A program made the translations under genes and the position numbers. The notes beneath the pieces are model-generated. The model was not told the DNA's origin and did not search any database. It worked only from the letters and a program-made list of their open reading frames with translations. A stretch of 64,000 nt of DNA from Thiotrichaceae bacterium UBA7357 (GTDB taxonomy: Bacteria; Pseudomonadota; Gammaproteobacteria; Eutrophobiales; Eutrophobiaceae), in assembly GCA_002470825.1 (NCBI GenBank), contig DKOR01000020.1:56297-120296 (forward strand), given 5' to 3'. Shown here one piece after another: positions 1-11,780 of the stretch (within the stretch, counting starts at the first letter, position 1; each line of letters starts with the position of its first letter).

Positions 1-107
1 TGAGTATTACTGACAGTGTCTTTCAGTCTTTTGACTAGTTCATTACCACTTTCAATGCTGACGCCGGCATTTTTATAGCTAAGTTTTTTTTCTATCTTTT
101 TTGTCAT
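1..107 (-). CDS. purM: Phosphoribosylformylglycinamidine cyclo-ligase, N-terminal fragment (window edge)
   Basis: Reading the minus strand from an ATG at 107 gives about 35 residues beginning MTKKIEKKLSYKNAGVSIES. The LSYKNAGV...GN.LV.R segment is the characteristic start of PurM (AIR synthetase), which closes the imidazole ring in purine synthesis using ATP. The gene runs off the left edge, so only the N-terminus is visible and no catalytic motif can be checked. It lies divergent from the DUF2066 gene, the same arrangement seen next to purM in many gammaproteobacteria, which supports the call. The 56 bases between them must hold both promoters. Confidence 0.85.
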   Translation of the reverse strand, partial: MTKKIEKKLSYKNAGVSIESGNELVKRLKDTVSNT

Positions 108-163
108 GTGACTATGGTATCTATGTCGTTAGCTTCTCGCAATCCTTGACTTAAGGAGAAGTC

Positions 164-1228
164 TTGCTTAGCGTGCTCAACATGAAATTTAAAATGATAG
201 TTTTTCTATTTATATCCGCGCTACTAGCTCAAAATGTACCTGCAATTCAGGTTTCAGGTCTTTACCAAGCGACAATACCGGTTACTGATGAATCTATTAC
301 TAAACGTAAGCTTGCTATAAGACAAGCACTCATTCAGGTTTTAATAAAACTTACCGGGGATAGAAACATAAGGAATAGCAGTGATATTCTGCCTCTTATT
401 GAACGTTCAGAGAGATATGTTCAACAATTTCGATATAAACAAGTGTATGGGGAAGGACAGGAGAGTATTCTGCTTACAGAGCTGTCTGTTCAATTTAACG
501 AAACAGCTTTAAACGAAGGACTTAGAAACTATGGGTTGACGATTTGGGGACAGGAGCGACCATCGATTTTGGTTTGGTTAGCCTATGAACAAAATCAAAC
601 TCGTCACCTTGTTAGTTTTGAAGATAATCCTGAATATATGAATATGCTAGATGAGGGCGCGACAACTAGAGGTCTATCATTAATGTTTCCACTACTTGAC
701 CTTGAAGATAGCTCACAAATAAATATTAGTGATGTATGGGCCGGTTTTAAAGAACCGATTTCAGATGCGTCAAATCGTTATCAAGCTGATGTCATCTTGA
801 CGGCAAAGATTATCCAAGTTTTACCAAATCTTTGGGAGTCAGAATGGACAGCATATATAAATCATCAAACTGAGAACTGGACTAATCAGGGTGTGCTAGC
901 CGAGATAGTTTTAAATGAAGGTATTGATGAACTCGCAGACAGAATCGCAACACAATATGCAAATACAGGTTCATCTATTACAGAAGTCATCGAATTATTA
1001 GTGGTGGATATTAATGATCTGAATAAATATGCAAGAGTTTTATCATATCTTGAATCGGTGCAATCTATCAGCTCAGTTCAAGTTCAACGAGTTTCCAGAA
1101 ATGAAGTCATGTTTACACTGATTAATAGAGGTGGACTATCTGCGATTAACCAATCTATTGCTTTAGGTAAGACACTTACGCTAGTTAGTAAAAATGATCA
1201 GTTAATTTATCGTTTACTACCAAAATGA
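164..1228 (+). CDS. DUF2066 family periplasmic/envelope protein
   Basis: The 354-residue product has a hydrophobic N-terminal signal-like segment (IVFLFISALLAQ) followed by the conserved opening of DUF2066 (VSGLY...PV, then a K/R-rich helix RKLAIRQALIQVLIKLTG). The function of the family is unknown. It is usually found, as here, between purM (divergent) and perM-hda. The TTG start at 164 is chosen because a good ribosome binding site (AAGGAG, 153-158) sits five bases upstream; an in-frame ATG at 182 would give a cleaner signal peptide but lies too far from that site. The stop overlaps the perM start by four bases (ATGA), indicating translational coupling. Confidence 0.8.
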   Translation: MLSVLNMKFKMIVFLFISALLAQNVPAIQVSGLYQATIPVTDESITKRKLAIRQALIQVLIKLTGDRNIRNSSDILPLIERSERYVQQFRYKQVYGEGQESILLTELSVQFNETALNEGLRNYGLTIWGQERPSILVWLAYEQNQTRHLVSFEDNPEYMNMLDEGATTRGLSLMFPLLDLEDSSQINISDVWAGFKEPISDASNRYQADVILTAKIIQVLPNLWESEWTAYINHQTENWTNQGVLAEIVLNEGIDELADRIATQYANTGSSITEVIELLVVDINDLNKYARVLSYLESVQSISSVQVQRVSRNEVMFTLINRGGLSAINQSIALGKTLTLVSKNDQLIYRLLPK

Positions 1229-2289
1229 ATACACAAACAACTGATGCTCAGAAATGGCTAATACTAACACTGCTAGTAATCTCTGGATATTTATTGTATC
1301 TATTGACACCTATTTTAACGCCTTTTCTTATCAGCGTCTTTCTTGCTTATCTTGGTGACCCTGCTGTAGATAAGCTGGAAACTATAAAACTGTCACGAAC
1401 TGTGTCTGTTATCTTAGTTTTTTGTTTGATATCGGTCACAGGGATATGCTTCTTATTGATTATTTTCCCGTTGATTGAAGAACAGATTAAGCAGTTATTT
1501 ATTCGAATCCCCGAGATGATTGACTGGATACAGACAGGTTTTCTACCTTGGATTTCACAACGCTTTGGACTAGATGTAAGCAGCATTGATTTAAATCAAT
1601 TAAAAAGGTTTTCATTAGGACACTGGCAAACATTTGGAAGTTTTGGCACAAAGTTTTTGACTGAGATATCCGCTTCTGGACAATTAATTTTACTTTGGTT
1701 TAGTTACGTATTGTTGATCCCAGTAGTCACTTTTTATCTGCTCAGAGATTGGGATCTTCTCATTGGTATGATTAGAAACTTAATTCCAAGACAATATGAG
1801 GTCGTTGTTACGCATTTAATTAAAGACTGCGATGCAGTATTAGCAGAGTTTTTTAGAGGGCAACTACTGGTTATGCTTGCACAAGGTGTTTTTTATAGTC
1901 TTGGTTTGTGGGTAGTAGGCCTCGAATTTTCATTATTAATTGGTTTGACGGTAGGACTCGTGAGTTTTGTTCCTTATCTTGGTTTTATTATTGGCATTAT
2001 TATTGCCGGCATTGCAGCCTTTATGCAGTTTCAAGATGTACTTCATATTATTTATGTTTTAATCATTTTTGGAATAGGACAAATCCTTGAAGGTATGGTG
2101 CTAACACCTCTACTAATTGGAGATCGTATAGGGCTTCACCCAGTTGCAGTAATATTTAGCGTTATGGCAGGGGCACAATTATTTGGTTTTTTTGGTATGT
2201 TGATTGCTTTACCTATTGCTGCAATAGTCACTGTCCTGTTGAGATTTTTTTATGAGCAATATTTGAATAGTAGTTTCTATACCCCATGA
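1225..2289 (+). CDS. perM: PerM/AI-2E family transporter
   Basis: This 354-residue integral membrane protein has about eight hydrophobic segments, with a hydrophilic stretch near residues 85-150 as is usual for the AI-2E/PerM (UPF0118) family. The second half carries the family signature region with GLTVGLVSFVPYLGFIIG near residue 240 and a conserved PLLIGDRIGLHP segment near 290. Members export autoinducer-2 or act as ion/proton antiporters; the substrate of this one cannot be read from sequence. It is the middle gene of the DUF2066-perM-hda operon, with four-base overlaps at both ends. Family assignment is secure; transport specificity is unknown. Confidence 0.85.
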   Translation: MNTQTTDAQKWLILTLLVISGYLLYLLTPILTPFLISVFLAYLGDPAVDKLETIKLSRTVSVILVFCLISVTGICFLLIIFPLIEEQIKQLFIRIPEMIDWIQTGFLPWISQRFGLDVSSIDLNQLKRFSLGHWQTFGSFGTKFLTEISASGQLILLWFSYVLLIPVVTFYLLRDWDLLIGMIRNLIPRQYEVVVTHLIKDCDAVLAEFFRGQLLVMLAQGVFYSLGLWVVGLEFSLLIGLTVGLVSFVPYLGFIIGIIIAGIAAFMQFQDVLHIIYVLIIFGIGQILEGMVLTPLLIGDRIGLHPVAVIFSVMAGAQLFGFFGMLIALPIAAIVTVLLRFFYEQYLNSSFYTP

Positions 2290-2993
2290 CGTCAGGCTCT
2301 CCATTTGTTTCACAGATACCATTTCAGTTTGGGCATAATCAGCAGAATGATTTTGCTACGTTTTTGCAGGGCGAAAATGAAAGTTTGTTGCAATTATTAA
2401 AATCAATAGCTAGTAGTGAAACTACACATAGTTTATATCTTTGGGGCCCCAAGGGAACCGGTAAGACGCATCTTCTGCAAGCAATAACTAAACATGCAAA
2501 TGAGCTAGACTTACATGTCGCATATGTTCCACTAAAACAACTTAAGAACATCAGTGTTGAAATACTGCATGATTTAGGTGATTTAAATGTTGTTTGTATT
2601 GATGATCTCGAATGTATTATTGGTCATACCGAATGGCAGCAAGGTTTAATTTGGCTTTATAATGAATTGCGTGATAATGGATATTCATTAATAATGAGTG
2701 CCAACACCTCACCGATGAATATCCCACTTGAAATTGATGATCTTAAATCTAGATTAAGTTGGGATCAGATTTTTCAGCTTAGATTGCCCAATGATGAGTT
2801 GAAAATTCAAATTTTAAAACAAAAAGCTAGACTTCGATCTTTTGAATTGAGTGATGAAGTCATTCAATTTATTATTCGACGAGTAGATCGTGATTTATGT
2901 ACGCTGATATCTATTCTTGATAAGATAGACCACGCTTCATTAGTTGCTAAGAGAAAGATCACGATACCTTTTTTAAAAGGGTTGATTAAATAA
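2286..2993 (+). CDS. hda: DnaA regulatory inactivator Hda
   Basis: This 235-residue AAA+ protein resembles the ATPase domain of DnaA but lacks its C-terminal DNA-binding domain, as expected for Hda. Near the N-terminus the motif QIPFQF (residues 10-15) fits the sliding-clamp-binding peptide of Hda. A Walker A motif GPKGTGKT lies near residues 55-62 and the Walker B-like segment VVCIDDLECI near residue 100. Hda bound to the loaded beta clamp stimulates ATP hydrolysis by DnaA and so prevents re-initiation of replication. It closes the DUF2066-perM-hda operon; its ATG overlaps the perM stop by four bases. Confidence 0.88.
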   Translation: MTSGSPFVSQIPFQFGHNQQNDFATFLQGENESLLQLLKSIASSETTHSLYLWGPKGTGKTHLLQAITKHANELDLHVAYVPLKQLKNISVEILHDLGDLNVVCIDDLECIIGHTEWQQGLIWLYNELRDNGYSLIMSANTSPMNIPLEIDDLKSRLSWDQIFQLRLPNDELKIQILKQKARLRSFELSDEVIQFIIRRVDRDLCTLISILDKIDHASLVAKRKITIPFLKGLIK

Positions 2994-3293
2994 AATACTG
3001 TCGTCGACTTCGTCTAATTTCGTTAACTATATTTAAATGCCAACGCTTTAGCGAAAAATGTCATGTGGTATTTTACAGTTCTAATCTTATTGCATACTTC
3101 AATCAGAACTATTTTCATCTAATGGCTAGATTTTATATTTACTCTAATTTATAAGATAGTTTTTGAAATCAAAATAGGTATTATTAGAATACTTTTTTCA
3201 TGATAATTAAAAACAGTAAATATATTTTTACCTCAATATAAAAAGTTGATTAAAATTCCGTTATAAATTAATGCTTAAAAATAGATTTTAAGT
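2994..3293. other. Intergenic region between convergent hda and wrbA
   Basis: This 300-base AT-rich stretch separates the end of hda from the end of the opposing wrbA gene. No ORF or RNA gene is supported. A very short stem (CGC-TTTA-GCG followed by A-rich sequence near 3046-3060) could contribute to termination but is weak. Confidence 0.5.
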
Positions 3294-4240
<947 letters not shown>

Positions 4241-4312
4241 GATGGCCCCATTATTGTATATTTAATTGAAAGATTCATGATATGTCAATAATACTCTGAT
4301 ATGCATTGAATC

Positions 4313-5620
4313 GTGATAAAAAAATCAATTAATGAAATACAGAAAAGCAGTGTCAACCATATTAAATTTGGCTTAATTAAGGCGTTCTATTTCTGCCGAT
4401 TTCTTTTACGACATTTTCATGATTTACGTGGGATGCAGACAGCCTCTTCGTTGGCTTATGAAACACTTTTTTCAATTGTTCCCTTAGTTACGATCATGTT
4501 TGGTCTGTTTGTAAAAATTTCTGTTCTGCATGAGTTCTCCGGCATCATGCAAGACTTTTTATTTAATAATTTTGTGCCTGAGTTTGATCTAAGCATACAG
4601 AAATATATTGGTGAATTCTCAGCCAAAGCATCGGAACTTACAATTACTGGCATCATGGTTTTGGTGCTAATTGCCTTAATGCTTATGGCAACAATAGACA
4701 ATGCTTTCAACAGAATTTGGCTTGTAGAAAACAAACGCAGCCTTGTTGGGCGCTTATTAATGTATTGGGCGGTCCTCACTATGGGGCCTCTATTAATTGG
4801 TGTAAGTTTGGCCTGTACTTCTTATGTGTTGTCATTACCTGTAGTGATTGATGTAGAAGCTTCTTTTGATTTACAGTCTCGATTATTTAACGGGCTACCA
4901 TTTTTTACCACAACAATAGCGTTTACTTTATTGTATGTCTTAGTTCCTAATTGTGATGTGTCAAAAAAACATGCTTTTTTAGGTGGTTTTATTTGTGCGG
5001 TTTTATTTGAATTTGCTAATCATGCTTTTGGAATCTACGTCAAAGAAATGCCCAGTTATGAGAATATCTATGGGGCAATCGCAATTGTGCCACTTTTTTT
5101 AATTTGGATATATATTTCTTGGATAATTGTTTTATTTGGTGCACATATCACATTTTGTCTTTCATCGTTTCGAATGGAAGATGAGATCGAAAACCAAAGT
5201 AAAAAAGGGTGGACTTTTATTGATGCTCTACAAGTTCTCAGACATTTGGTTGAAGCACAAAAAGATGGACATGCTTTATCCATGTCACAATTAAAGAAAG
5301 GATTGGTTTCTCTACCATATTATCAAATCAACGATTTGCTTGAACTGTTAAAAAAACATAAATGGGTTAATGAAAATGATGGAAGCTGGTTATTATCTAA
5401 AGACTTGGGGAAAGTATTTTTATTTGATTTACATAAAATTTTGCCAGTGAGGTTACCTATCACTTCAAGTGAATTTAAAAATAATCAATTATCTAGCAAG
5501 ATGAAATTATATCTAAGTGATTATCACAAGCAAGCTGAAGGCCATCTGTCGGTATCAATTAAAGATTTTTTAAATGAGAACGATGGATTAAATTTAACTG
5601 ATATTCAAACTCACACATAA
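4313..5620 (+). CDS. yihY: YihY/UPF0761 family inner membrane protein
   Basis: The 435-residue product has a membrane domain (about six hydrophobic segments between residues 40 and 275) containing the family signature ASSLAYETLFSIVPL near residue 45 and PSYENIYGAIAIVPLFLIWIY near residue 250. The family was once called RNase BN/Rbn, but the nuclease activity belongs to another protein and its role is unknown. A soluble C-terminal region (about 300-435) looks like a winged-helix fold followed by a variable tail, as in the longer proteobacterial members. The start is a GTG at 4313; an ATG at 4301 is blocked by an in-frame TGA. Confidence 0.83.
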   Translation: MIKKSINEIQKSSVNHIKFGLIKAFYFCRFLLRHFHDLRGMQTASSLAYETLFSIVPLVTIMFGLFVKISVLHEFSGIMQDFLFNNFVPEFDLSIQKYIGEFSAKASELTITGIMVLVLIALMLMATIDNAFNRIWLVENKRSLVGRLLMYWAVLTMGPLLIGVSLACTSYVLSLPVVIDVEASFDLQSRLFNGLPFFTTTIAFTLLYVLVPNCDVSKKHAFLGGFICAVLFEFANHAFGIYVKEMPSYENIYGAIAIVPLFLIWIYISWIIVLFGAHITFCLSSFRMEDEIENQSKKGWTFIDALQVLRHLVEAQKDGHALSMSQLKKGLVSLPYYQINDLLELLKKHKWVNENDGSWLLSKDLGKVFLFDLHKILPVRLPITSSEFKNNQLSSKMKLYLSDYHKQAEGHLSVSIKDFLNENDGLNLTDIQTHT

Positions 5621-5691
5621 ATACAAAGAAATTATTTTTCAAATATATAGTGCTAAACGAAACTTGCCTAATTTTTGATTTCATGGTCTTT

Positions 5692-7401
5692 TTATCTGGA
5701 GACTAGTTTAGTAATAAATTGTGTGGCTGTTTTAAGGTTTATATTCTCATGTTCCGTATTAGTTCTTGATTTATATTCAATCTCGCCGGCATCAAGTCCT
5801 TTTTCACTGAATACAAAACGATGCGGTATCCCAATTAATTCCATATCAGCAAACATAACACCGGGACGCTCACGCCGATCATCAAGTATAACCTCTATAT
5901 TTGCAGTAAGTAATTCCTCATAGAAAGACATTACTGCTTCTCGCAATCGTTGCGACTTATGCATATTGATCGGAATTAAAGCTAACTGAAAAGGTGCCAT
6001 TGCCGTTGGCCAGATAATTCCCTTGTCATCATTGTTTTGCTCAATTGCCGATGCAATTACACGTGTAACGCCTAGACCATAACAGCCCATAGTCAATGTC
6101 ACTGCCTTGCCTTGTTCATCAAGACAGCTCGCTTTCAAACTCTCGCTATACTTTGTTCCAAGTTGAAAGATATGTCCAACTTCAATGCCACGGGCAAACT
6201 TCAGTTTTCCAGAACCATCAATTGCCATGTCGCCTACACAGACATTACGTAAATCGACAGTAGTAGGTAGGGGTAAGTCACGTTCCCAGTTAACTCCGGT
6301 TAAATGCTTGTCTTCGATATTCGCACCACAGACAAAGTCACTCAGGTTTCCGGCGCTGTGATCAACATAAATAGGTATTGATAATCCCTTTGGACCAATA
6401 GAACCTACTTCACAACCAAGGGAAAGTTTGATCTCTGAGTTATCAGCAAAAGTAAGAGGACACAAAATGCCGGTTAACTTTTCTGCCTTAGTTGTATTTA
6501 ATTCATGATCACCTCTTAATATCAGGGCAACCAAACCATTATCTTCAGATTTAACGATAAGTGTTTTCAAACATTGCTCAGGAGTGACTTTCAGAAATTT
6601 ACAGATCTGCTCGATAGAATGTTGTGATGGTGTGTCAATAGTCTTTATAGATGCGCCGGCTTCAGAACGTGAGTGTGTTGGTAAGGTTGCTTCGGCTTTT
6701 TCCAGATTAGCGGCATATTCACTATTTTCAGAAAATACTATTTGGTCTTCACCAGAATCAGCCAAAACATGAAACTCATGTGATTTGTTGCCGCCTATAT
6801 TACCTGAATCTGCGATGACAGCTCTAAACTTCAGACCTAATCGGGTAAATATCTTTGAATATGTCGCGTGCATTTGTTCATAGGTTTCTTGCAATGACTC
6901 AGTAGTGAGATGGAAAGAATAAGCGTCTTTCATCAAGAATTCTCTAGCTCGCATAATGCCAAAACGTGGCCGTATTTCATCTCTAAATTTAGTTTGGATT
7001 TGATAAAGGTTAATAGGTAGTTGTTTATAACTTCGAATTTCACGACGTACTAGATCAGTGATTATTTCTTCATGCGTAGGACCAAAGCAAAATTCCCGTT
7101 CATGACGATCATTTATGCGTAACAATTCGGGGCCATATTGTTCCCAACGCCCAGATTCTTGCCATAACTCAGCAGGTTGAATAGCCGACATTTGTATTTC
7201 TTGTGCGCCGACTCGATTCATCTCATCTCGAACAATTGTCTCGACTTTTCGCAGAACACGTAATCCAAGAGGTAGCCATGTATAGATTCCCGCAGCTAAT
7301 TGTCTAATCATACCGGCACGTAGCATCAATTGATGGCTAATAACCTCGGCATCAGCGGGAGCTTCGCGTAAGGTGGCGGTTAATAATTGTGATGTTTTCA
7401 T
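5692..7401 (-). CDS. proS: Prolyl-tRNA synthetase
   Basis: This 569-residue class II aminoacyl-tRNA synthetase attaches proline to tRNA-Pro. Motif 1 is around [26 protein letters not shown] (residues 47-72), motif 2 around [25 protein letters not shown] (about 138-162) and motif 3 around [19 protein letters not shown] near 435-455. The central insertion (about 225-400) is the YbaK-like editing domain that removes mischarged alanine, and the C-terminus holds the anticodon-binding domain. Length and architecture are those of bacterial ProRS with an editing insert. The ATG at 7401 precedes MKTSQLL, the usual start. It converges on yihY. Confidence 0.95.
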   Translation of the reverse strand: MKTSQLLTATLREAPADAEVISHQLMLRAGMIRQLAAGIYTWLPLGLRVLRKVETIVRDEMNRVGAQEIQMSAIQPAELWQESGRWEQYGPELLRINDRHEREFCFGPTHEEIITDLVRREIRSYKQLPINLYQIQTKFRDEIRPRFGIMRAREFLMKDAYSFHLTTESLQETYEQMHATYSKIFTRLGLKFRAVIADSGNIGGNKSHEFHVLADSGEDQIVFSENSEYAANLEKAEATLPTHSRSEAGASIKTIDTPSQHSIEQICKFLKVTPEQCLKTLIVKSEDNGLVALILRGDHELNTTKAEKLTGILCPLTFADNSEIKLSLGCEVGSIGPKGLSIPIYVDHSAGNLSDFVCGANIEDKHLTGVNWERDLPLPTTVDLRNVCVGDMAIDGSGKLKFARGIEVGHIFQLGTKYSESLKASCLDEQGKAVTLTMGCYGLGVTRVIASAIEQNNDDKGIIWPTAMAPFQLALIPINMHKSQRLREAVMSFYEELLTANIEVILDDRRERPGVMFADMELIGIPHRFVFSEKGLDAGEIEYKSRTNTEHENINLKTATQFITKLVSR

Positions 7402-7552
7402 AAGCGGGTATATACTTTAAAAAATAATAATTCTAAGATTCTGTTTAATTCTAAATATATTTTTGTTTATCTGATATATTTTATCAGGTAAAGGACTATA
7501 AACGGAATTAATCCGCAGGGTAAGTGTCTAGGAATAGATTCGAGTTTTAGCG

Positions 7553-7615
7553 ATGCTTCTAGGATGTATTGATTTGTTTATGTTTATTATCTCTAATATG
7601 ACATACATAACTTGA
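7553..7615 (+). CDS. Possible 20-codon leader peptide upstream of ilvB
   Basis: An ATG-initiated small ORF lies 70 bases before ilvB. Of its 20 codons, seven encode leucine or isoleucine (two leucines at once at the start, an Ile-Ile pair in the middle). Attenuator peptides rich in the end-product amino acids precede ilv operons in enterobacteria. No convincing ribosome binding site and no clear terminator/antiterminator hairpin pair were found, so this could easily be chance in AT-rich DNA. Confidence 0.2.
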   Translation: MLLGCIDLFMFIISNMTYIT

Positions 7616-7685
7616 CCTGCCCCCAGAATCTCAGTAACTTCCGGCTGTTTGGACGTAATGAAAATATAGGTAATTAATAAAGCTA

Positions 7686-9419
7686 GTGGCTAAAAAGAAA
7701 GAAATACTCCGCGGTGCAGAAATATTCTGTCGCGCGTTAAAAGATGAAGGTGTCAAACATTTGTTTGGTTATCCGGGCGGTGCTGTATTACATATTTACG
7801 ATGCGCTCTATAAGCAAGATGCTATAGAGCATGTCTTAGTGCGCCATGAACAAGGTGCAACGCATGCTGCTGATGGTTATGCTCGTGCAACTGGGAGACC
7901 TGGTGTGGTACTGGTGACATCAGGACCGGGTGCAACTAATGCTGTTACCGGTATCGCTACTGCTTATCTAGACTCAATCCCGTTGATTGTTTTTACCGGA
8001 CAGGTTGCAACTCACATGATAGGTAATGATGCTTTTCAAGAAGTTGACTCTATGGGCATTACCCGCCCCTGTGTAAAACATAATTTTTTGGTTAAGGATG
8101 TTAAAGATCTAGCAGCGACTATAAAAAAAGCTTTCTATGTAGCAACTAGCGGCCGTCCTGGGCCGGTTGTTATTGATATTCCAAAAGATATCACAGCAGA
8201 CTCGTGTGAATATGACTATCCTCAAGAAATTGAGTTGCGTTCTTATCGCCCCGTTGTAAAAGGGCATCCCGGGCAGATCAAAAAGGCAGCAAAATTATTG
8301 TTGTCGGCTAAAAAGCCAATGATTTATTCTGGAGGAGGTGTTGTACTTAGTGAAGCGAGCAATGAGCTAACAGAGTTCTCACAATTATTGGGCTATCCTG
8401 TTACGAATACTTTGATGGGTTTAGGTGCGTATCCAGCTACGGATAAGCAATTTGTTGGCATGCTTGGCATGCACGGTACCTATGAAGCGAATATGGGTAT
8501 GCATCATTGTGATCTTCTCATCGCAATTGGCGCCAGATTTGACGACCGAGTAACAGGTGATTTAGAAAAATTTTGTCCATACGCAAAGATAATTCAAATA
8601 GATATAGATCCATCGTCTATTGCCAAGAATGTACCTGTTGATGTCCCTATCGTAGGTGATGTTAGATATGTGCTGTCGGATTTAATCAGTATTCTTAAAA
8701 ACGGAAAAGGAAAGCCTGATATAAAAGCTCTTGAAGATTGGTGGAAACAGATATATGACTGGAAGAAACTGGATTGTCTGAAATTCGATCGGACAACCGA
8801 TGTTATAAAGCCCCAGTATGTTGTTGAGAAGCTGTGGGAGCTGACTAAAGGAGATGCTTACGTTACATCTGATGTTGGACAGCATCAGATGTGGGCGGCA
8901 CAATTCTACCCGTTTGATAAGCCACGACGCTGGATAAATTCAGGTGGTCTGGGCACTATGGGGTTTGGCCTGCCTGCAGCTATGGGTGTTAAATTAGCAT
9001 TCCCGGATGAGACCGTTGCATGTATTTCAGGTGAAGCAAGCTTGGTTATGTGTATTCAGGAACTATCAACCTGTTTGCAGTACAATACACCTATCAAAAT
9101 TCTAAGCTTAAATAACCGTTATATGGGTATGGTACGACAATGGCAAGAGTTCTTTTATTCGAGCCGCTATTCGCATTCCTACATGGAGGCTTTGCCTGAC
9201 TTTGTTAAAATGGCTGAGAGTTATGGACATGTTGGCATGCGTATTGAAAAAAGCAGCGATGTTGAAGGTGCAATAAAAGAAGCACTGGAATTAAAGGAGC
9301 GTACAGTTTTGATGGATTTTGTTACCGATCAAACAGAAAATGTTTATCCTATGATCGCAGCTGGAAAGGGCCATCATGAAATGCATTTATCAACAGACGC
9401 AAATAGAGAGTTGGCATAA
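7686..9419 (+). CDS. ilvB: Acetolactate synthase large subunit
   Basis: The 577-residue ThDP enzyme condenses pyruvate with pyruvate or 2-ketobutyrate at the start of valine, leucine and isoleucine synthesis. The N-terminal domain carries FGYPGG and the catalytic-glutamate segment VRHEQGATHAADGYARATG (about residues 54-72); the central domain has the FAD-associated GMLGMHGTYEANMGMHHCDL segment; the C-terminal domain has LGTMGFGLPAAMG and the ThDP/Mg site. In that site the usual GDG is GEA (residues 449-451). The GTG at 7686 is used because the preceding in-frame region is closed by a stop and translation gives the usual N-terminus. It heads the ilvB-ilvN-ilvC group, with ilvN two bases downstream. 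Confidence 0.93.
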   Translation: MAKKKEILRGAEIFCRALKDEGVKHLFGYPGGAVLHIYDALYKQDAIEHVLVRHEQGATHAADGYARATGRPGVVLVTSGPGATNAVTGIATAYLDSIPLIVFTGQVATHMIGNDAFQEVDSMGITRPCVKHNFLVKDVKDLAATIKKAFYVATSGRPGPVVIDIPKDITADSCEYDYPQEIELRSYRPVVKGHPGQIKKAAKLLLSAKKPMIYSGGGVVLSEASNELTEFSQLLGYPVTNTLMGLGAYPATDKQFVGMLGMHGTYEANMGMHHCDLLIAIGARFDDRVTGDLEKFCPYAKIIQIDIDPSSIAKNVPVDVPIVGDVRYVLSDLISILKNGKGKPDIKALEDWWKQIYDWKKLDCLKFDRTTDVIKPQYVVEKLWELTKGDAYVTSDVGQHQMWAAQFYPFDKPRRWINSGGLGTMGFGLPAAMGVKLAFPDETVACISGEASLVMCIQELSTCLQYNTPIKILSLNNRYMGMVRQWQEFFYSSRYSHSYMEALPDFVKMAESYGHVGMRIEKSSDVEGAIKEALELKERTVLMDFVTDQTENVYPMIAAGKGHHEMHLSTDANRELA

Positions 9420-9421
9420 GT

Positions 9422-10956
<1,535 letters not shown>

Positions 10957-11022
10957 TTAAGTTATAGTCGAAAATTAGTTAATTTCTTGGAAATCACGCG
11001 TTTCATCATTTTATGAGTCGCT

Positions 11023-11682
11023 ATGCCCAGTAATCGATACCCATTAATAGCGCGTGAAGTCTGGGCGGTATTATCTATATTGCTTGGTCTAACTGTTCTT
11101 GCGCAATTTTTGGTTGGTTCAGTTACATTCTTCATTTTGCTTGCAATATTATCTGTAGCTGTTTACCTATTTCGTGATCCAAATCGTGTTATTCCTTCAC
11201 AACCATTAGCAATCGTTAGTCCAGTACATGGGATTGTTACATTAGTTGAAGAAGCAGAGGAAATACGATTGCATAACAAGACTCTTCGCGTACAAATAAC
11301 AATGCGTGCTCATGATATTTATTCTTTTCGCAGTCCGATTGAAGGGAAGGTAATAGATCAATGGTCCTCATTACCCGACAAGAATGAATCACGACGACAT
11401 TTTGACTTCCATCTTAAATCTGATGAAGGTGATAGCATTGTTACTGCCATTAGGTTGAGAGATATTGTTCGTCGTTTTCATATGTATCTACATTCGGGTG
11501 AACGTGTAGGCCAAGGACAACGATGTGGTTACTTCTATTTCGGTGGTGTTGTTGATGTTTTTATTCCGCTTGAATCAAAATTACAAGTAGAAGTGGGGCA
11601 ATATGTTCAATCGGGTAGCACCATTCTAGCTCAAATCATACATTCCGAGGTAGTGAGTGCTATTCAAAGTGATAATTTCTAA
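11023..11682 (+). CDS. Phosphatidylserine decarboxylase-like protein lacking the pyruvoyl serine
   Basis: This 219-residue protein aligns end to end with the short (archaeal-type) phosphatidylserine decarboxylases: two N-terminal hydrophobic segments (about residues 15-50), LFRDPNR, the SPVHG segment and a C-terminal barrel-like region. In active members the chain self-cleaves at a Gly-Ser in an RFGSRVDVY-like motif and the serine becomes the pyruvoyl cofactor. Here the motif reads FYFGGVVDVF, with Gly175 in place of serine. The usual MNVFNVHSNRSP segment is also altered (HDIYSFRSP, about 97-105), losing a histidine. It sits between ilvC and pssA, the position of psd in related genomes. By sequence it should be unable to decarboxylate phosphatidylserine by the known mechanism. 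Confidence 0.75.
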   Translation: MPSNRYPLIAREVWAVLSILLGLTVLAQFLVGSVTFFILLAILSVAVYLFRDPNRVIPSQPLAIVSPVHGIVTLVEEAEEIRLHNKTLRVQITMRAHDIYSFRSPIEGKVIDQWSSLPDKNESRRHFDFHLKSDEGDSIVTAIRLRDIVRRFHMYLHSGERVGQGQRCGYFYFGGVVDVFIPLESKLQVEVGQYVQSGSTILAQIIHSEVVSAIQSDNF

Positions 11683-11780
11683 AGAAGTTGAAGTGTTATT
11701 CAGCCCTTTCTTTAAGTAAATACGTTTCGCAGGTACACTTCACAGCACTGTACTAATATTATAAATGAGATTAGATCATC

